From the NCBI GenBank assembly GCA_016191245.1, contig JACPOY010000002.1:1-64000 (forward strand): a DNA stretch of 64,000 nt, in the 5' to 3' direction. This document shows positions 19,295-28,858 of this stretch, in pieces. The notes beneath the pieces were generated by a model that was not told where the DNA came from, did no database searches, and worked only from the letters and a program-made list of their open reading frames with translations. Each line of letters opens with the position of its first letter. The stretch's first letter is position 1. The position numbers and the translations under genes are program-made. This stretch comes from Gammaproteobacteria bacterium. Its GTDB lineage: Bacteria > Pseudomonadota > Gammaproteobacteria > Berkiellales > Berkiellaceae.

Positions 19295-20437
19295 TTATAA
19301 CTTAAGTAATTGCTTGCATTTGTTCTCCATTACTTCCTGTCCAGAAATCTGCTTATTATTTTCTGAACTATTGTTTCTTAATTTATGATAAGTTCTTAAG
19401 TAGTTTAAAGGGACATTATGGGCTTCTAAAGAGAGAACATTATCATCAGAATAATGTAGTTTAGAATCTTTTATTTGACATAATTTCTCTCGGAGTTCAG
19501 ATTTTTTCTTATCTTGTGAGTGCTCAATTGCTTTTTTAAGTTCTCTTCTTTGATTTTTTTCCTGGTGATATATAGTGGCTCTCTTATTAATGACTAAATC
19601 ATCTTTGGCAATAATGCATTCCTTGGTTTCCTCTGGCAAAGTCTTATAAGCACTATAGGCGTCCATGCGACCAAATCCTAACCATAAAATAGCATCCAGC
19701 ACCGGCCGCAAGATAAATTCAGCTAATTGAGGATAAATAAAGCTACTTGCTAATATAACGCTACCTGCAATCAAGGCTGCTGAAGTCGTAAAAAAAGCAA
19801 GCGTAGCAAGCCCTACAATAGCGCCTGCGAATAAACCAGTTATTCTTCCCAACAAACTAATCATGATTTCATCGGCAAGCGTGGTGAATGAGCGATTGTT
19901 GATAAGACGTGGTGCGCAGTTATTAATTTGAGTTTGTGTAGGTTCTTTTATTGTTTTTTTTAAGGTAGCAAGTTCTTCTTTGAAAATTTTAGCGGCAGCC
20001 ATGGTCAAAATGGCCGCACCTAAAGAGTGACCATTGAATAAAATGTTTTTAAGCGGCACACCAAGCTTGCGATAATGATTGGTAATAAGAATAGCGTCAT
20101 TAATCCAATCTTCTTCAGAGGTGACTTGTCCTTTGCTATTGCTGACATTGCGAAAGTTCATACCAACAACAATTACATTTTTGTCTTTATAAGATTGTAA
20201 TTCATAGTGATGATTCTCAGCGCAATCGCCATTTCCAAAGGCATGTAAAATGATTTTTGTATCTTTAGTGATTTTTACTGATTTATTTGGATATTGATAA
20301 AACTTAAGATGATCTTTAGTTTGAAGCAAATGGACGCGAGACTGTTCAAAAGATTCAGTATTATATTGAGAAAACATTTGCTGGGAAGGCATAATCATTG
20401 TAGAAAGCAAAGAACCTACATAACGGCGCAATAACAT
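19295..20437 (-). CDS. Alpha/beta-hydrolase with GHSLG motif, effector-like
   Basis: A 380-residue serine-hydrolase-type protein. The nucleophile elbow is NGHSLGAAI with Ser138, preceded by a beta strand and an HAFGNGDCAE oxyanion-loop segment (residues 65-74). After the hydrolase core an extended hydrophobic region (about residues 195-245, Ala/Ile/Leu-rich) looks like one or two membrane-inserting hairpins. A highly charged, Lys/Glu-rich C-terminal helix region follows. The N-terminal HLLQTKDHLKFYQYP followed by the hydrolase core recalls the Legionella SidB/Sdb family of translocated proteins, but that link is from memory and weak. Lipase, phospholipase or esterase activity is plausible. 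It is followed upstream by an APH-like kinase gene in the same direction. Confidence 0.7.
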   Translation of the reverse strand: MLLRRYVGSLLSTMIMPSQQMFSQYNTESFEQSRVHLLQTKDHLKFYQYPNKSVKITKDTKIILHAFGNGDCAENHHYELQSYKDKNVIVVGMNFRNVSNSKGQVTSEEDWINDAILITNHYRKLGVPLKNILFNGHSLGAAILTMAAAKIFKEELATLKKTIKEPTQTQINNCAPRLINNRSFTTLADEIMISLLGRITGLFAGAIVGLATLAFFTTSAALIAGSVILASSFIYPQLAEFILRPVLDAILWLGFGRMDAYSAYKTLPEETKECIIAKDDLVINKRATIYHQEKNQRRELKKAIEHSQDKKKSELREKLCQIKDSKLHYSDDNVLSLEAHNVPLNYLRTYHKLRNNSSENNKQISGQEVMENKCKQLLKL

Positions 20438-20515
20438 ACAGTCACCTAACTCTGTTTAAGATTAATAAAGTACAGTAACACGCATAAATAGAGTATTTCA
20501 AATTACATCCAAATA

Positions 20516-21526
20516 TTATTTAAATAGTGAAATTAACGTCGTTACTTTGTCTTCTAATCGAATAAGAGTGGGTAAAACTTGTTGTACTTGTTCAATACCC
20601 ATGATGCGTTGTTCATCGTTATTATCAAGATTGCATGCACGTTCAATGTTATAAATCAGCCAATTTATCCAATTTCCTAATACAGCATATAACGCCGCCT
20701 CAATGAGATTTTTGTTAATGCTGCCCCCAGATTGAATATAGGTGTTGAGCATTTTATTAAAAAGAGATTGACTAAAGTTTACAGTGGTAATACCGCTCCA
20801 GTCTAATGCAGCATTAATAATTTCATAAGTCGGATTTAATTTGCGGGCTGATTCCCAATCAATTAAGAAGGGAGACTCATTTACATCCCAAAGCACATTT
20901 TTTTGATCAAGATCACCATGGCTGACAACACTAGATTTTTTCAATAAAGGAACAGCTTTTTGATAAGAATCATTAATGCTAGTGATGCGATTTTGATTTG
21001 ATTTTAGTATAGCTGCAAAAGGACATTGCATAGATACTACTTGATTAATTAATGCTATTATTTTGTCTGTAGAGTGAATATCAAATTCAGGTTCATCAAG
21101 AGTAGGAATATACAAATTAATGGCATGCATTTTGGCTAATAGTGCAGCAATTTGCAAAGCATGGTTTTCCGATATGGCATCTTTATCTAAGGCTTTTGCT
21201 TCAACCCAGGGGTAAACTAAAAATGCAGATTTTTCGATTGTAATTAGATGATGATTTTCAGTCGAAATAGCGCTGATAGCAGGAATACCGTGTAGTTGAA
21301 ATAAATAGGCAATTTGCTCTGTTAGTTCGTAAGCATGAATTATTGGAGGTGTTAATTTAAGGTTTTGTGATAATTGTTTTATCGCGTAGGTACCTTTGTT
21401 TGTTTTAAATTTCCACATACGGTGCAGTAATCCGCCATATATTCGAGTTGGTTTACTTGTAGGCTCACCAAGTTTGAATGTGAAGCAGATTATTTTTATC
21501 TGATTTATATTAATGATTTTACTCAT
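20516..21526 (-). CDS. Aminoglycoside-phosphotransferase-like kinase
   Basis: A 336-residue protein of the APH/choline kinase superfamily. It carries a Brenner-type catalytic loop SHGDLDQKNVLWD (His near residue 203) and the metal-binding FLIDWESA. The N-lobe has YAIKQLS with the ATP-contacting Lys and an acidic EKSAFLVYPWVE hinge. The substrate cannot be read from the sequence; the family phosphorylates antibiotics, choline, homoserine, sugars or protein targets. The ATG at 21526 lies in a divergent region with the large kinase gene at 21638. The neighbourhood of host-directed proteins makes either a metabolic or an effector role possible. Confidence 0.8.
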   Translation of the reverse strand: MSKIININQIKIICFTFKLGEPTSKPTRIYGGLLHRMWKFKTNKGTYAIKQLSQNLKLTPPIIHAYELTEQIAYLFQLHGIPAISAISTENHHLITIEKSAFLVYPWVEAKALDKDAISENHALQIAALLAKMHAINLYIPTLDEPEFDIHSTDKIIALINQVVSMQCPFAAILKSNQNRITSINDSYQKAVPLLKKSSVVSHGDLDQKNVLWDVNESPFLIDWESARKLNPTYEIINAALDWSGITTVNFSQSLFNKMLNTYIQSGGSINKNLIEAALYAVLGNWINWLIYNIERACNLDNNDEQRIMGIEQVQQVLPTLIRLEDKVTTLISLFK

Positions 21527-21567
21527 TATCTTATTTTAATCTAACCATATCATAAATTCGGTGTAAA

Positions 21568-21585
21568 TACGCATAATACGCATAA
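21568..21585. repeat. Tandem 9-bp direct repeat between divergent kinase genes
   Basis: Two adjacent copies of TACGCATAA, about 55-70 bp upstream of the ATG at 21638. It could be a paired operator for a response regulator controlling one or both genes; it does not match a PmrA or CpxR site that I can recognise. Confidence 0.4.
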
Positions 21586-21637
21586 TAGTTGAACTTACAG
21601 ACCGCTTATATGGTCGTACCATAAGAGGTGAAGTATT

Positions 21638-24600
21638 ATGCCAAAACCAAAAATACCCCCAAATGAATTAGCACTTGCCCTTGAATTATTTGAAGCGTTG
21701 CCCGATTTACAAGAAATTAATGCGAAGACATCTCTCATTTCTTTGATAGAAAAGTTAAATCCTGCCAATCCTCTGCGTGACAAACTCAAAAATTTTCGAT
21801 TTGAGCATAATGTTAAAAAAAGTGATTATCGAAGAGTATTGGCGCAACGTCATGGGGGAAGAGCTCACAAAAAGCTTGCTAAAGAAGAGATTAAAGGAAA
21901 AGAGGGTTATTTACTAGGTAAACATCAAACCGAGCTTGCATTAAAAATATTCGAACAATATGCGCAAAATTCACCCATCAACATTATCCCTCAAGGCATG
22001 ACATTAAGCGAAGCATTTAAAAAAATAGTACCCCCAGTGGAACTTGCTGAAGAGCATAAAAATTTAAAATTCGATAAAACTATCATCAAAGATAAAAATA
22101 AGAATATTTATGTTCTTTCTAACTCTGTATTAGGAAAAGGCAATTTTGGTGAAGTAGTCATTGGCCAAGCAATTCATGTTGAAAATGATGCCGCAACACC
22201 AGCCGCTCTAAAAGCAGGTGATTTTGTAGCTGTTAAAAAGCAAAGCAATGAAGACAAAGAACTTATTGAGGCGGAATTTGCAATTGAACAAAAAGCGACC
22301 GGCTATCATTTTGGATCTGCTGAACATGAACAACATGCTTATTCTTTCTTAAAGTTAATTAGAGGTCCGGAACTTGATGATTGGATTAACACAGAAATAA
22401 TGGGGTACGAGGACTCCCCCGAAAAGAATATTGGATATTTTAATGAATTTGAGCAAGGATTTATGCAATATATATTTGATAGATCTTATTATGATGCACT
22501 AAGGGAAGCAGAAACTAAAGCAATACAGCAACTTAATGATCTCGAAAAAGAAGTATCTGAAGCTACAGCATTAGTCACGTTAGTTGCAAAAAGATACAAA
22601 AAAATAGCAAAAACTGGTCGTAATGACGACGATGATGAAGTTAAAGAGCCAGAAGAGTTTCAATCCATGGAAGATGACGAGAAACTAGAAGCTCTGCTAA
22701 AAGAGCTAGAGGAAAAAGGCTTCATCGTCTATAAGGATAATGCTACGCTTAAGAAAGAATTGTATGATTTAACTGTAGCTAAATTTGATAAAACGCAAAA
22801 GAAAATTGATGAGATCAACCTTAGTCAGCCTTTAAATCCAGAACAAACAAAAACACTAGAGAAACTTCAAAAAAAGCAAGATATGGATGGCGGATTTAGT
22901 GAATATAAAGATAAATATAATGACATGCTCAAATCAATAGACAGCGCGTCAAAGCGCATTCAAAAAAATACCAAGCTGTCACCGGATCAAATAAGAGACA
23001 AAATTACTGAGATTGAAAAGGAAGAGTTGGAAGCTCTTTACATCGAATTAGAACAGGGCAGCCAAGTAAATTCTGGATGGAGAATAAAGCAAGGTCCTGT
23101 TATTGAAGCACTTGAGAAAAAATTAATAGATTTGTCAAATCAAGAATTCATTTCAGCCGATAAAAAATATAAAATTTTAAATACGGAGCTTGATGGGATA
23201 CCCGAAAGAGTAAAAAAATTAAGTAATAAATTGTCAGAATCAATGCATGAGAGCTCTGAGACTGGTCGTTCAATCGACAGTAAATTACACCCCGTGAGCA
23301 GTGGTACGGTTCTTGGTAGTGATAGCACAGAGAACGATTCTAAAGCACCTCAAACATCAACAAATGAACAGATAGTTGAAGTGGATATCCCGGTAATGTA
23401 CTTAGATGCTGTAGATAACTTATTTCCTGAAAATCTTGAACTTGCTAAAGTAATGAAAGTTTGTATTAACATAGCCTCAGATGTTGATGAGCTACATCAA
23501 GGTGGCATATTACATCGAGATCTCAAGCCTGGAAATATTCTTATTGATTGGCAAACACTCAGAACGCGGATTATTGATTTTGGTATTTCTTTATCATTGA
23601 AAGATGGTAAAGCTATTGCTGGACGTTCAGGTTCACCAGGTTTTTGGGCCCCAGAAATATATACCAACAAATCCTCAGCTTTTGTACAAACTCCTCAAGC
23701 GGATATCTGGTCTTTAGGTGCCACTTATCAACGGTTATTAGAACCAATTTTGATAGAAGTTGCCGGTGTAAAAAGTAATCAAGAAGCATTAAAAAAAGGC
23801 CTAAAAATAATAAAAATGGAAATGACGGGGATGGAGAGAGTGAATAATATACGCTTCAATAATCCCAAAAATGATCCCGCTCTCACTGCCTTGAATCAAT
23901 TTTTAGATGTCATTGAAAAAGCCAAGAAAGCAAAACCAGAGGAGCGTGAAAATATTAATAGTATCATGCTACAATTGACTCAAACGGTACAAACGCTTCA
24001 ATTGGCGTTGGACAAGCTGCTAGAAGTCTATGAAATCCTGAGTGATATCAGTTTTACAGGCAAAATAGAGGATGATCTACCAAATGCTCAAATGGCCATT
24101 AAAAGTTGGCAAGAGCAAAATAGTGGTAAGATGCAAGACGATGTTTCCGTTGCCGTGATTGAAAAATGTATTAAGGGTATCCTTGCATACAGAGCTGAGC
24201 TTGATGCTAAAAAGGAGCAAGAAATACAGCAAGCGAAAGTACAAAAGCAAAAGGAAGAACAAGCGGTAGTTGCACAAAGAGTATTAAAACGTGACCCGGA
24301 AAATGCTTATCGCAGTAAAAAGGAAGCACATCAAGAACTTGTTAAAGATATCGCACAAATGAAACTGGAACTGGCAAAGGTTGATCCAGCTTTACGTGAA
24401 AATTCTGTACTTGCCTTGAAAATGAAAAACGCTCAAAGTCGATTAAAAGATCTTGAAAGAGAGATCAAAGTTTTTGAAAAAGCGAAGTTTGCTGCAAGAA
24501 CTAAAGTTTTTGAAACCCCTAAAGATCAAGAAAAACGCGTTAATCCTGTAAAATTTACTTTGCGAAGCGTGGAAAGGGAATTAAAACCAGAGCAACAACG

Positions 24601-24964
24601 TATGCTATCAGCAAATGAGGCAAAAATAGAAAAAACTAAATCGCTGATTTCGGCAATTGATGATATAAGTAAAAAAATTGAGTACCATAAAAAGCAAAAT
24701 AAAAATCAACCTGTTGTTACAGAAATAGAACGAGCATTGCAACAGGCTAAATCGCTTTTAGAAAGAAATGCTGAACCAGAAACCGCTTTACGATTTGTTG
24801 ATGTTAAATTAAAGGCAGCTAATGGAAAAATGACTGAAAAAGGCGCAGATCCACAGCTTGCATCCTTGGTTTCTGAGGTGGCGAAGTCCTTTGCTGAAAT
24901 AAAGAATTCTTTGCAGCATAAACCTGAGCAAGAAAATATCATCAAACGCCCAAAACGTGAATAA
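21638..24964 (+). CDS. Ser/Thr protein kinase with a ~350-residue insert in the kinase fold
   Basis: A 1108-residue eukaryote-type kinase. An N-terminal ~150-residue region precedes the Gly loop LGKGNFGEVVIG (about 165-176), the Lys200 VAVKK and a hinge-like LIRGPELDDWI (about 242). There follows an insert of roughly 350 residues, rich in Glu/Lys with coiled-coil character and a Ser-rich stretch. The C-lobe then resumes with HRDLKPGN (H626, D628), DFG at 647-649 and a PGFWAPEIY activation segment. All catalytic motifs are intact, so activity is likely. About 350 further residues are largely coiled coil with a basic tail. No signal peptide. The layout resembles Legionella kinases delivered by a Dot/Icm system; that is inferred from the neighbourhood. 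Confidence 0.88.
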   Translation: MPKPKIPPNELALALELFEALPDLQEINAKTSLISLIEKLNPANPLRDKLKNFRFEHNVKKSDYRRVLAQRHGGRAHKKLAKEEIKGKEGYLLGKHQTELALKIFEQYAQNSPINIIPQGMTLSEAFKKIVPPVELAEEHKNLKFDKTIIKDKNKNIYVLSNSVLGKGNFGEVVIGQAIHVENDAATPAALKAGDFVAVKKQSNEDKELIEAEFAIEQKATGYHFGSAEHEQHAYSFLKLIRGPELDDWINTEIMGYEDSPEKNIGYFNEFEQGFMQYIFDRSYYDALREAETKAIQQLNDLEKEVSEATALVTLVAKRYKKIAKTGRNDDDDEVKEPEEFQSMEDDEKLEALLKELEEKGFIVYKDNATLKKELYDLTVAKFDKTQKKIDEINLSQPLNPEQTKTLEKLQKKQDMDGGFSEYKDKYNDMLKSIDSASKRIQKNTKLSPDQIRDKITEIEKEELEALYIELEQGSQVNSGWRIKQGPVIEALEKKLIDLSNQEFISADKKYKILNTELDGIPERVKKLSNKLSESMHESSETGRSIDSKLHPVSSGTVLGSDSTENDSKAPQTSTNEQIVEVDIPVMYLDAVDNLFPENLELAKVMKVCINIASDVDELHQGGILHRDLKPGNILIDWQTLRTRIIDFGISLSLKDGKAIAGRSGSPGFWAPEIYTNKSSAFVQTPQADIWSLGATYQRLLEPILIEVAGVKSNQEALKKGLKIIKMEMTGMERVNNIRFNNPKNDPALTALNQFLDVIEKAKKAKPEERENINSIMLQLTQTVQTLQLALDKLLEVYEILSDISFTGKIEDDLPNAQMAIKSWQEQNSGKMQDDVSVAVIEKCIKGILAYRAELDAKKEQEIQQAKVQKQKEEQAVVAQRVLKRDPENAYRSKKEAHQELVKDIAQMKLELAKVDPALRENSVLALKMKNAQSRLKDLEREIKVFEKAKFAARTKVFETPKDQEKRVNPVKFTLRSVERELKPEQQRMLSANEAKIEKTKSLISAIDDISKKIEYHKKQNKNQPVVTEIERALQQAKSLLERNAEPETALRFVDVKLKAANGKMTEKGADPQLASLVSEVAKSFAEIKNSLQHKPEQENIIKRPKRE

Positions 24965-25183
24965 CAGCGTTTAGCTAATTAACCTAAAGTAAAGTGGTTT
25001 TCCCTGTCAAGTTTTAAGAGGACAGTTCTCCTCGTTCTTATTTAATCAATATCATTACTTTCCCAATTGTATTGAGTGCTTTTGTTAAATCATAAGGGCT
25101 CTTTACTTGTATTAATTTTCCACTTAAGGTGCTGCTACGTGATCACACTTCTTAGGTATTTAGCTCAAGAAATTGGAGGCAAA

Positions 25184-26668
25184 ATGGGTAATGAGAAATT
25201 ATATTCATTAGCAAAAGTTCGACATGTGTTTAATATGATTTTATCTCATGAAAGTCAATTTATTGACTTTACGATACCTCGAATTTTTTCTGATTCACCA
25301 ACTGAAGAAGCCTATGAAATAGTGAAGTCGAATTTTTTAACGAGAATAGATTGGTCTAAATTAGAGATTAGAAAAAATCCTGATCATGAAGATATTCCGC
25401 TAGGTAAAAGCCGAAAAAGTAAAAAGAAAGAAAAGGAAAGAGATAGCTACTTTGAAAAATTAGAAGTTGTTGCCCAATTTATTTTAAATTTAACAGCGGA
25501 GTTGAATAGTTCGCGCACGCCAAGCCTTGGCGTAAATTCTGTTACATGGGCGCGCCTTTGTAAGGATTTAATGCAGCATGGTAAAATATTTAATTCAAGC
25601 AAACTAGATTCTTATGTCTGTAGAGGCCTTTTATTTAGTGAAATGTTAAATGCTTATAAAAGTTTGGATTTAGAAAAACCATTAACAGAAGGTGAAGAAC
25701 CATGGATCCGGATCCAAATAAATCCGAAACGCCCACAGAAAATGTTATTAGAGTTTCTAGGGCAATTATGTAAGACAAAGCAAAAGAAAAGTGCCGAGGT
25801 CATTCATAATTTTTTACATTTTGGCTATCTTGCTGCTAAACAAGGAAAGGAAGGAGGCATAGATACAAAAAATGTTGCACTTATGCTGACACCTTGTTTA
25901 CTTGATGGGCTTGATTTCTCAGGTTATATAAGAGGTAATAATGAAGAGGGAGGATTTACGCCTGAAGAATTGTTCCCATTTGCTCAACTCGTTGAAATGT
26001 TTTTGCAACATCCCATTTTTAGCAAACCTTTTAATGAGAAAAAATATGCAAAATTTAACCAACCTCTAGAGGAATACCAGGCAAAATTACGAGAAAGCAA
26101 GGAAACTTTATGGCAAACTGTTATTGATAAACCAAGTATGGGATCTCATATTAGCGTTAGTGCTGATGAACCAGAAAAAGAAAAAATGGGCACAACGAGG
26201 GTGCCGCTCTTAAAATTATTTGGAATGCGCTTTGGTAGTAAAAGAACAGTCAATCCTCCTACTTCGCCTAAAACGTCACCCAAAAGCTCACCTACTAAAA
26301 GTTCATCAAAAAAAGGTAGTAGAAACTTATCCCCTAGAGAAATGGACATTCAAGCAGAAGAAAAGTTAGATGCTCAATATTTTACGCCGAACTTTGAAAA
26401 AAAGCGTCGTAGCATACACTTATTGGGAGAGGGTAAAAATACAAAGCTTTTTCATACTTTCCAAGAATTATCTCTTCATGAAAAAGAATTAGAAAGACGT
26501 AAGAGAGGGGCAACGCTTGCATTACCTTCTTCAGGCTATCCTACGGCTTCTGAAGATGAGTGCTCAGTCTCTTCGATTGCTGAGCCTCAAGATGGTGAAA
26601 ATAAGGATAATAGTAATCTTAATCGTTCGAGTTCACCTATTCCTACGAGAAAAAAGAAAGGAAACTAA
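25184..26668 (+). CDS. RhoGAP-like domain protein
   Basis: A 494-residue protein. Residues about 30-330 follow the order of a RhoGAP fold. An IPRIFSDSPTEEAYEIVK segment sits where GIFRVSG-type loops lie, then an LLEFLGQL helix, then VIHNFL, and GIDTKNVALMLTPCLLDG, which closely parallels the conserved K-N-L-A-V-x-F-G-P-x-L-L motif. The usual finger Arg after IF is replaced by Ser36, while Arg33 lies two residues earlier, so catalytic competence is uncertain. The C-terminal third is disordered, Ser/Pro/Lys-rich (PPTSPKTSPKSSPTKSS). I chose the ATG at 25184 with GGAGG upstream; a longer frame back to 25076 lacks support. It is probably co-transcribed with the oligopeptidase gene 14 bp downstream. 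Confidence 0.6.
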   Translation: MGNEKLYSLAKVRHVFNMILSHESQFIDFTIPRIFSDSPTEEAYEIVKSNFLTRIDWSKLEIRKNPDHEDIPLGKSRKSKKKEKERDSYFEKLEVVAQFILNLTAELNSSRTPSLGVNSVTWARLCKDLMQHGKIFNSSKLDSYVCRGLLFSEMLNAYKSLDLEKPLTEGEEPWIRIQINPKRPQKMLLEFLGQLCKTKQKKSAEVIHNFLHFGYLAAKQGKEGGIDTKNVALMLTPCLLDGLDFSGYIRGNNEEGGFTPEELFPFAQLVEMFLQHPIFSKPFNEKKYAKFNQPLEEYQAKLRESKETLWQTVIDKPSMGSHISVSADEPEKEKMGTTRVPLLKLFGMRFGSKRTVNPPTSPKTSPKSSPTKSSSKKGSRNLSPREMDIQAEEKLDAQYFTPNFEKKRRSIHLLGEGKNTKLFHTFQELSLHEKELERRKRGATLALPSSGYPTASEDECSVSSIAEPQDGENKDNSNLNRSSSPIPTRKKKGN

Positions 26669-26682
26669 TCGGAGATAAGACA

Positions 26683-28809
26683 GTGTTAGTTACGATTAAA
26701 CCAATAGTTTTGTTACTAGCAATGATGGCCATATTTTCTGTTAACGGAAATGAAATGATAAAAGCACCAAAAGCAAAAATAGAAAACATAATTTTTCCAG
26801 AACAAGATCATGAAAGAAAGGATCCTTATCGTTGGCTGAGTAAAAGAGACGCCGAAGAAGTGTTGACGTATTTAAAAGAAGAAAATGAATTTACAGATCA
26901 TAGCATGCAGATAACTCGACATTTACAAAAAGAACTCTATGAAGAATTTAAGAATAGATTTAAAGAGGATGACAGCTCAGTTCCTGCTCTTGATGCAAGT
27001 TATTTTTATTATACCAGATATGAAAAAAGCAAAACCTATCCTATTTATTGTCGCAAAAAAAATATTCAAGGAGCACGAGAAGAAATCATATTGGATGTGA
27101 ATGAAGAGGCAAAGAGGTATGATTATTACAATGTGGACACAATCAAAATAAGTCCTAATGAAAAACTCATTGCCTTTGCTGAAGATCTGCAAGGTCGAAG
27201 AATATATAACATTAAAATAAGGGATTTATCTACGGGCCATGAAATTGACAATGTGCCTAATGTGACGTCAAATTTTGAATGGGCTAATGACTCTCATACG
27301 CTGCTATACGCACAACACGATCCTATTAGCCTGCGTTCTTACCGGATTTACCAACATTCATTAGGTTTACCAAAGAATCAAGATAGACTTAAATATGAGG
27401 AGAAAGATGATACCTACGATTGTGAAATCAGTAAAACAAAATCAAAACAATATTTGATGATTGGTAGTTTTAAAAAAGACAGTACAGAGTTTCGTTTTGT
27501 AGAGGCTAATCGACCCGAAGAGCCATTTGAGGTTTTTTCTCCTCGTCAAGACGGCCATGAATACTATGTTGAGCATCATCAAAATAGATTTATTATTCGA
27601 ACTAATTCTAAAGTGCCAAATTTTGAAATCATGCAGTGTCCTCTTGATAGGACTCATTTCAAACATTGGTCGGCATTTATTCTACCCCAAGAAGATGTTT
27701 ATATTGAAGACATTGAAGTTTTTGATACATTTTTAGCACTTGAACAAAGGGATAAAGGATTAACACAAATAAAAATCCACCCGTTCAATCAAGCAGAACC
27801 TTATGTTATTGCATTTGATGAACCTGACTACGTTGTCGCATTGGATGAAAATCATGAAATGTCTTCTCATTTGTTAAGGTTCAGCTACTGCTCTCTTAAA
27901 ACACCGGAAACAATTTATGACTTTGATACAACAACAAAAAATAAGATTTTAAAAAAGCAGGATGAAATACAGGGATTTGATCCAAGCCTCTATCAAACAC
28001 ATAAAATATTTGCTACTGCCCGCGATGGTGCCAAAATTCCCATTTCTTTAATTTATCGTCAAAGTAAATTTGAGTTAGCTAAAAATCCCTTATTACTCAC
28101 CGGCTATGGATCTTATGGGATATCCTATGATGCAACGTTTAATCCGTTTATTATCAGTTTGCTTGATAGAGGATTCGTCTATGCCATTGCACAAATAAGA
28201 GGTGGCAGTGATTTAGGTCGAGATTGGTATTTTCAAGGAAAATTGTTACATAAAAAAAATACGTTCACAGATTTTATTACGGCTGCAGAACACTTAGAAA
28301 AAGAGGGATTTGCATCAATAGATAGGAAATACGCTGTAGGAAGAAGCGCCGGTGGATTATTAATGGGAGCTGTGATGAATATGCGTCCTTCACTATTTAA
28401 AGGTGTCATTGCTCACGTGCCGTTTGTAGATTTAATGAACACCATGATGGATCCTAGCATTCCTTTGACAACCTCTGAGTATGCAGAATGGGGCGATCCA
28501 CATGATAAAGTATATTATGAATATATGTTGTCGTATTCACCTTATGACAATATTCAACTAACGGCTTATCCAAATTTACTTGTTATCGCAGCATACCAAG
28601 ATTCACAAGTGCAGTATTGGGAAGCCGCTAAATGGGTGGCAAAATTAAGAGCAACTAAAACAGACGATAATATAATATTACTGCGAACCATGATGAATGC
28701 CAGTCACAGTGGAGCCTCTGGTCGCTATGAAAGATATCGAGAAAAAGCATTTGAATATGCGTTTTTACTCAAACTAGAAAATAATGACAATCCGCATGAT
28801 ATAAGTTAG
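26683..28809 (+). CDS. ptrB: Oligopeptidase B-like S9 peptidase with signal peptide
   Basis: A 708-residue prolyl-oligopeptidase-family enzyme. The N-terminal beta-propeller gates a C-terminal alpha/beta-hydrolase domain. Catalytic elements are GRSAGGLLMG (Ser555), an Asp in AYQDSQVQYWEAAKW, and His in NASHSGASGRY. The segments GYGSYGISYDATFNP, AQIRGGSDLGRDWY and HKKNTFTDFI are typical of oligopeptidase B, which cleaves peptides after Arg/Lys. Unlike the cytosolic E. coli enzyme, it starts with a hydrophobic signal-like stretch (residues 6-21), so export is likely. The start is GTG at 26683 with GGAG eight bases upstream. It lies 14 bp after the RhoGAP-like gene. Gene symbol by family resemblance. 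Confidence 0.88.
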   Translation: MLVTIKPIVLLLAMMAIFSVNGNEMIKAPKAKIENIIFPEQDHERKDPYRWLSKRDAEEVLTYLKEENEFTDHSMQITRHLQKELYEEFKNRFKEDDSSVPALDASYFYYTRYEKSKTYPIYCRKKNIQGAREEIILDVNEEAKRYDYYNVDTIKISPNEKLIAFAEDLQGRRIYNIKIRDLSTGHEIDNVPNVTSNFEWANDSHTLLYAQHDPISLRSYRIYQHSLGLPKNQDRLKYEEKDDTYDCEISKTKSKQYLMIGSFKKDSTEFRFVEANRPEEPFEVFSPRQDGHEYYVEHHQNRFIIRTNSKVPNFEIMQCPLDRTHFKHWSAFILPQEDVYIEDIEVFDTFLALEQRDKGLTQIKIHPFNQAEPYVIAFDEPDYVVALDENHEMSSHLLRFSYCSLKTPETIYDFDTTTKNKILKKQDEIQGFDPSLYQTHKIFATARDGAKIPISLIYRQSKFELAKNPLLLTGYGSYGISYDATFNPFIISLLDRGFVYAIAQIRGGSDLGRDWYFQGKLLHKKNTFTDFITAAEHLEKEGFASIDRKYAVGRSAGGLLMGAVMNMRPSLFKGVIAHVPFVDLMNTMMDPSIPLTTSEYAEWGDPHDKVYYEYMLSYSPYDNIQLTAYPNLLVIAAYQDSQVQYWEAAKWVAKLRATKTDDNIILLRTMMNASHSGASGRYERYREKAFEYAFLLKLENNDNPHDIS

Positions 28810-28821
28810 GAACTCTGGTAG

Positions 28822-28833
28822 GATGCGCGCATC
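28822..28833. repeat. 12-bp perfect palindrome before the ankyrin gene
   Basis: GATGCGCGCATC lies between the oligopeptidase stop and the ATG at 28859. It is more GC-rich than its surroundings. Too short for a terminator, and no T-run follows; it may be an operator-like site. Confidence 0.3.
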
Positions 28834-28858
28834 TAACTAGGATTAAGGTAAGAAACAT

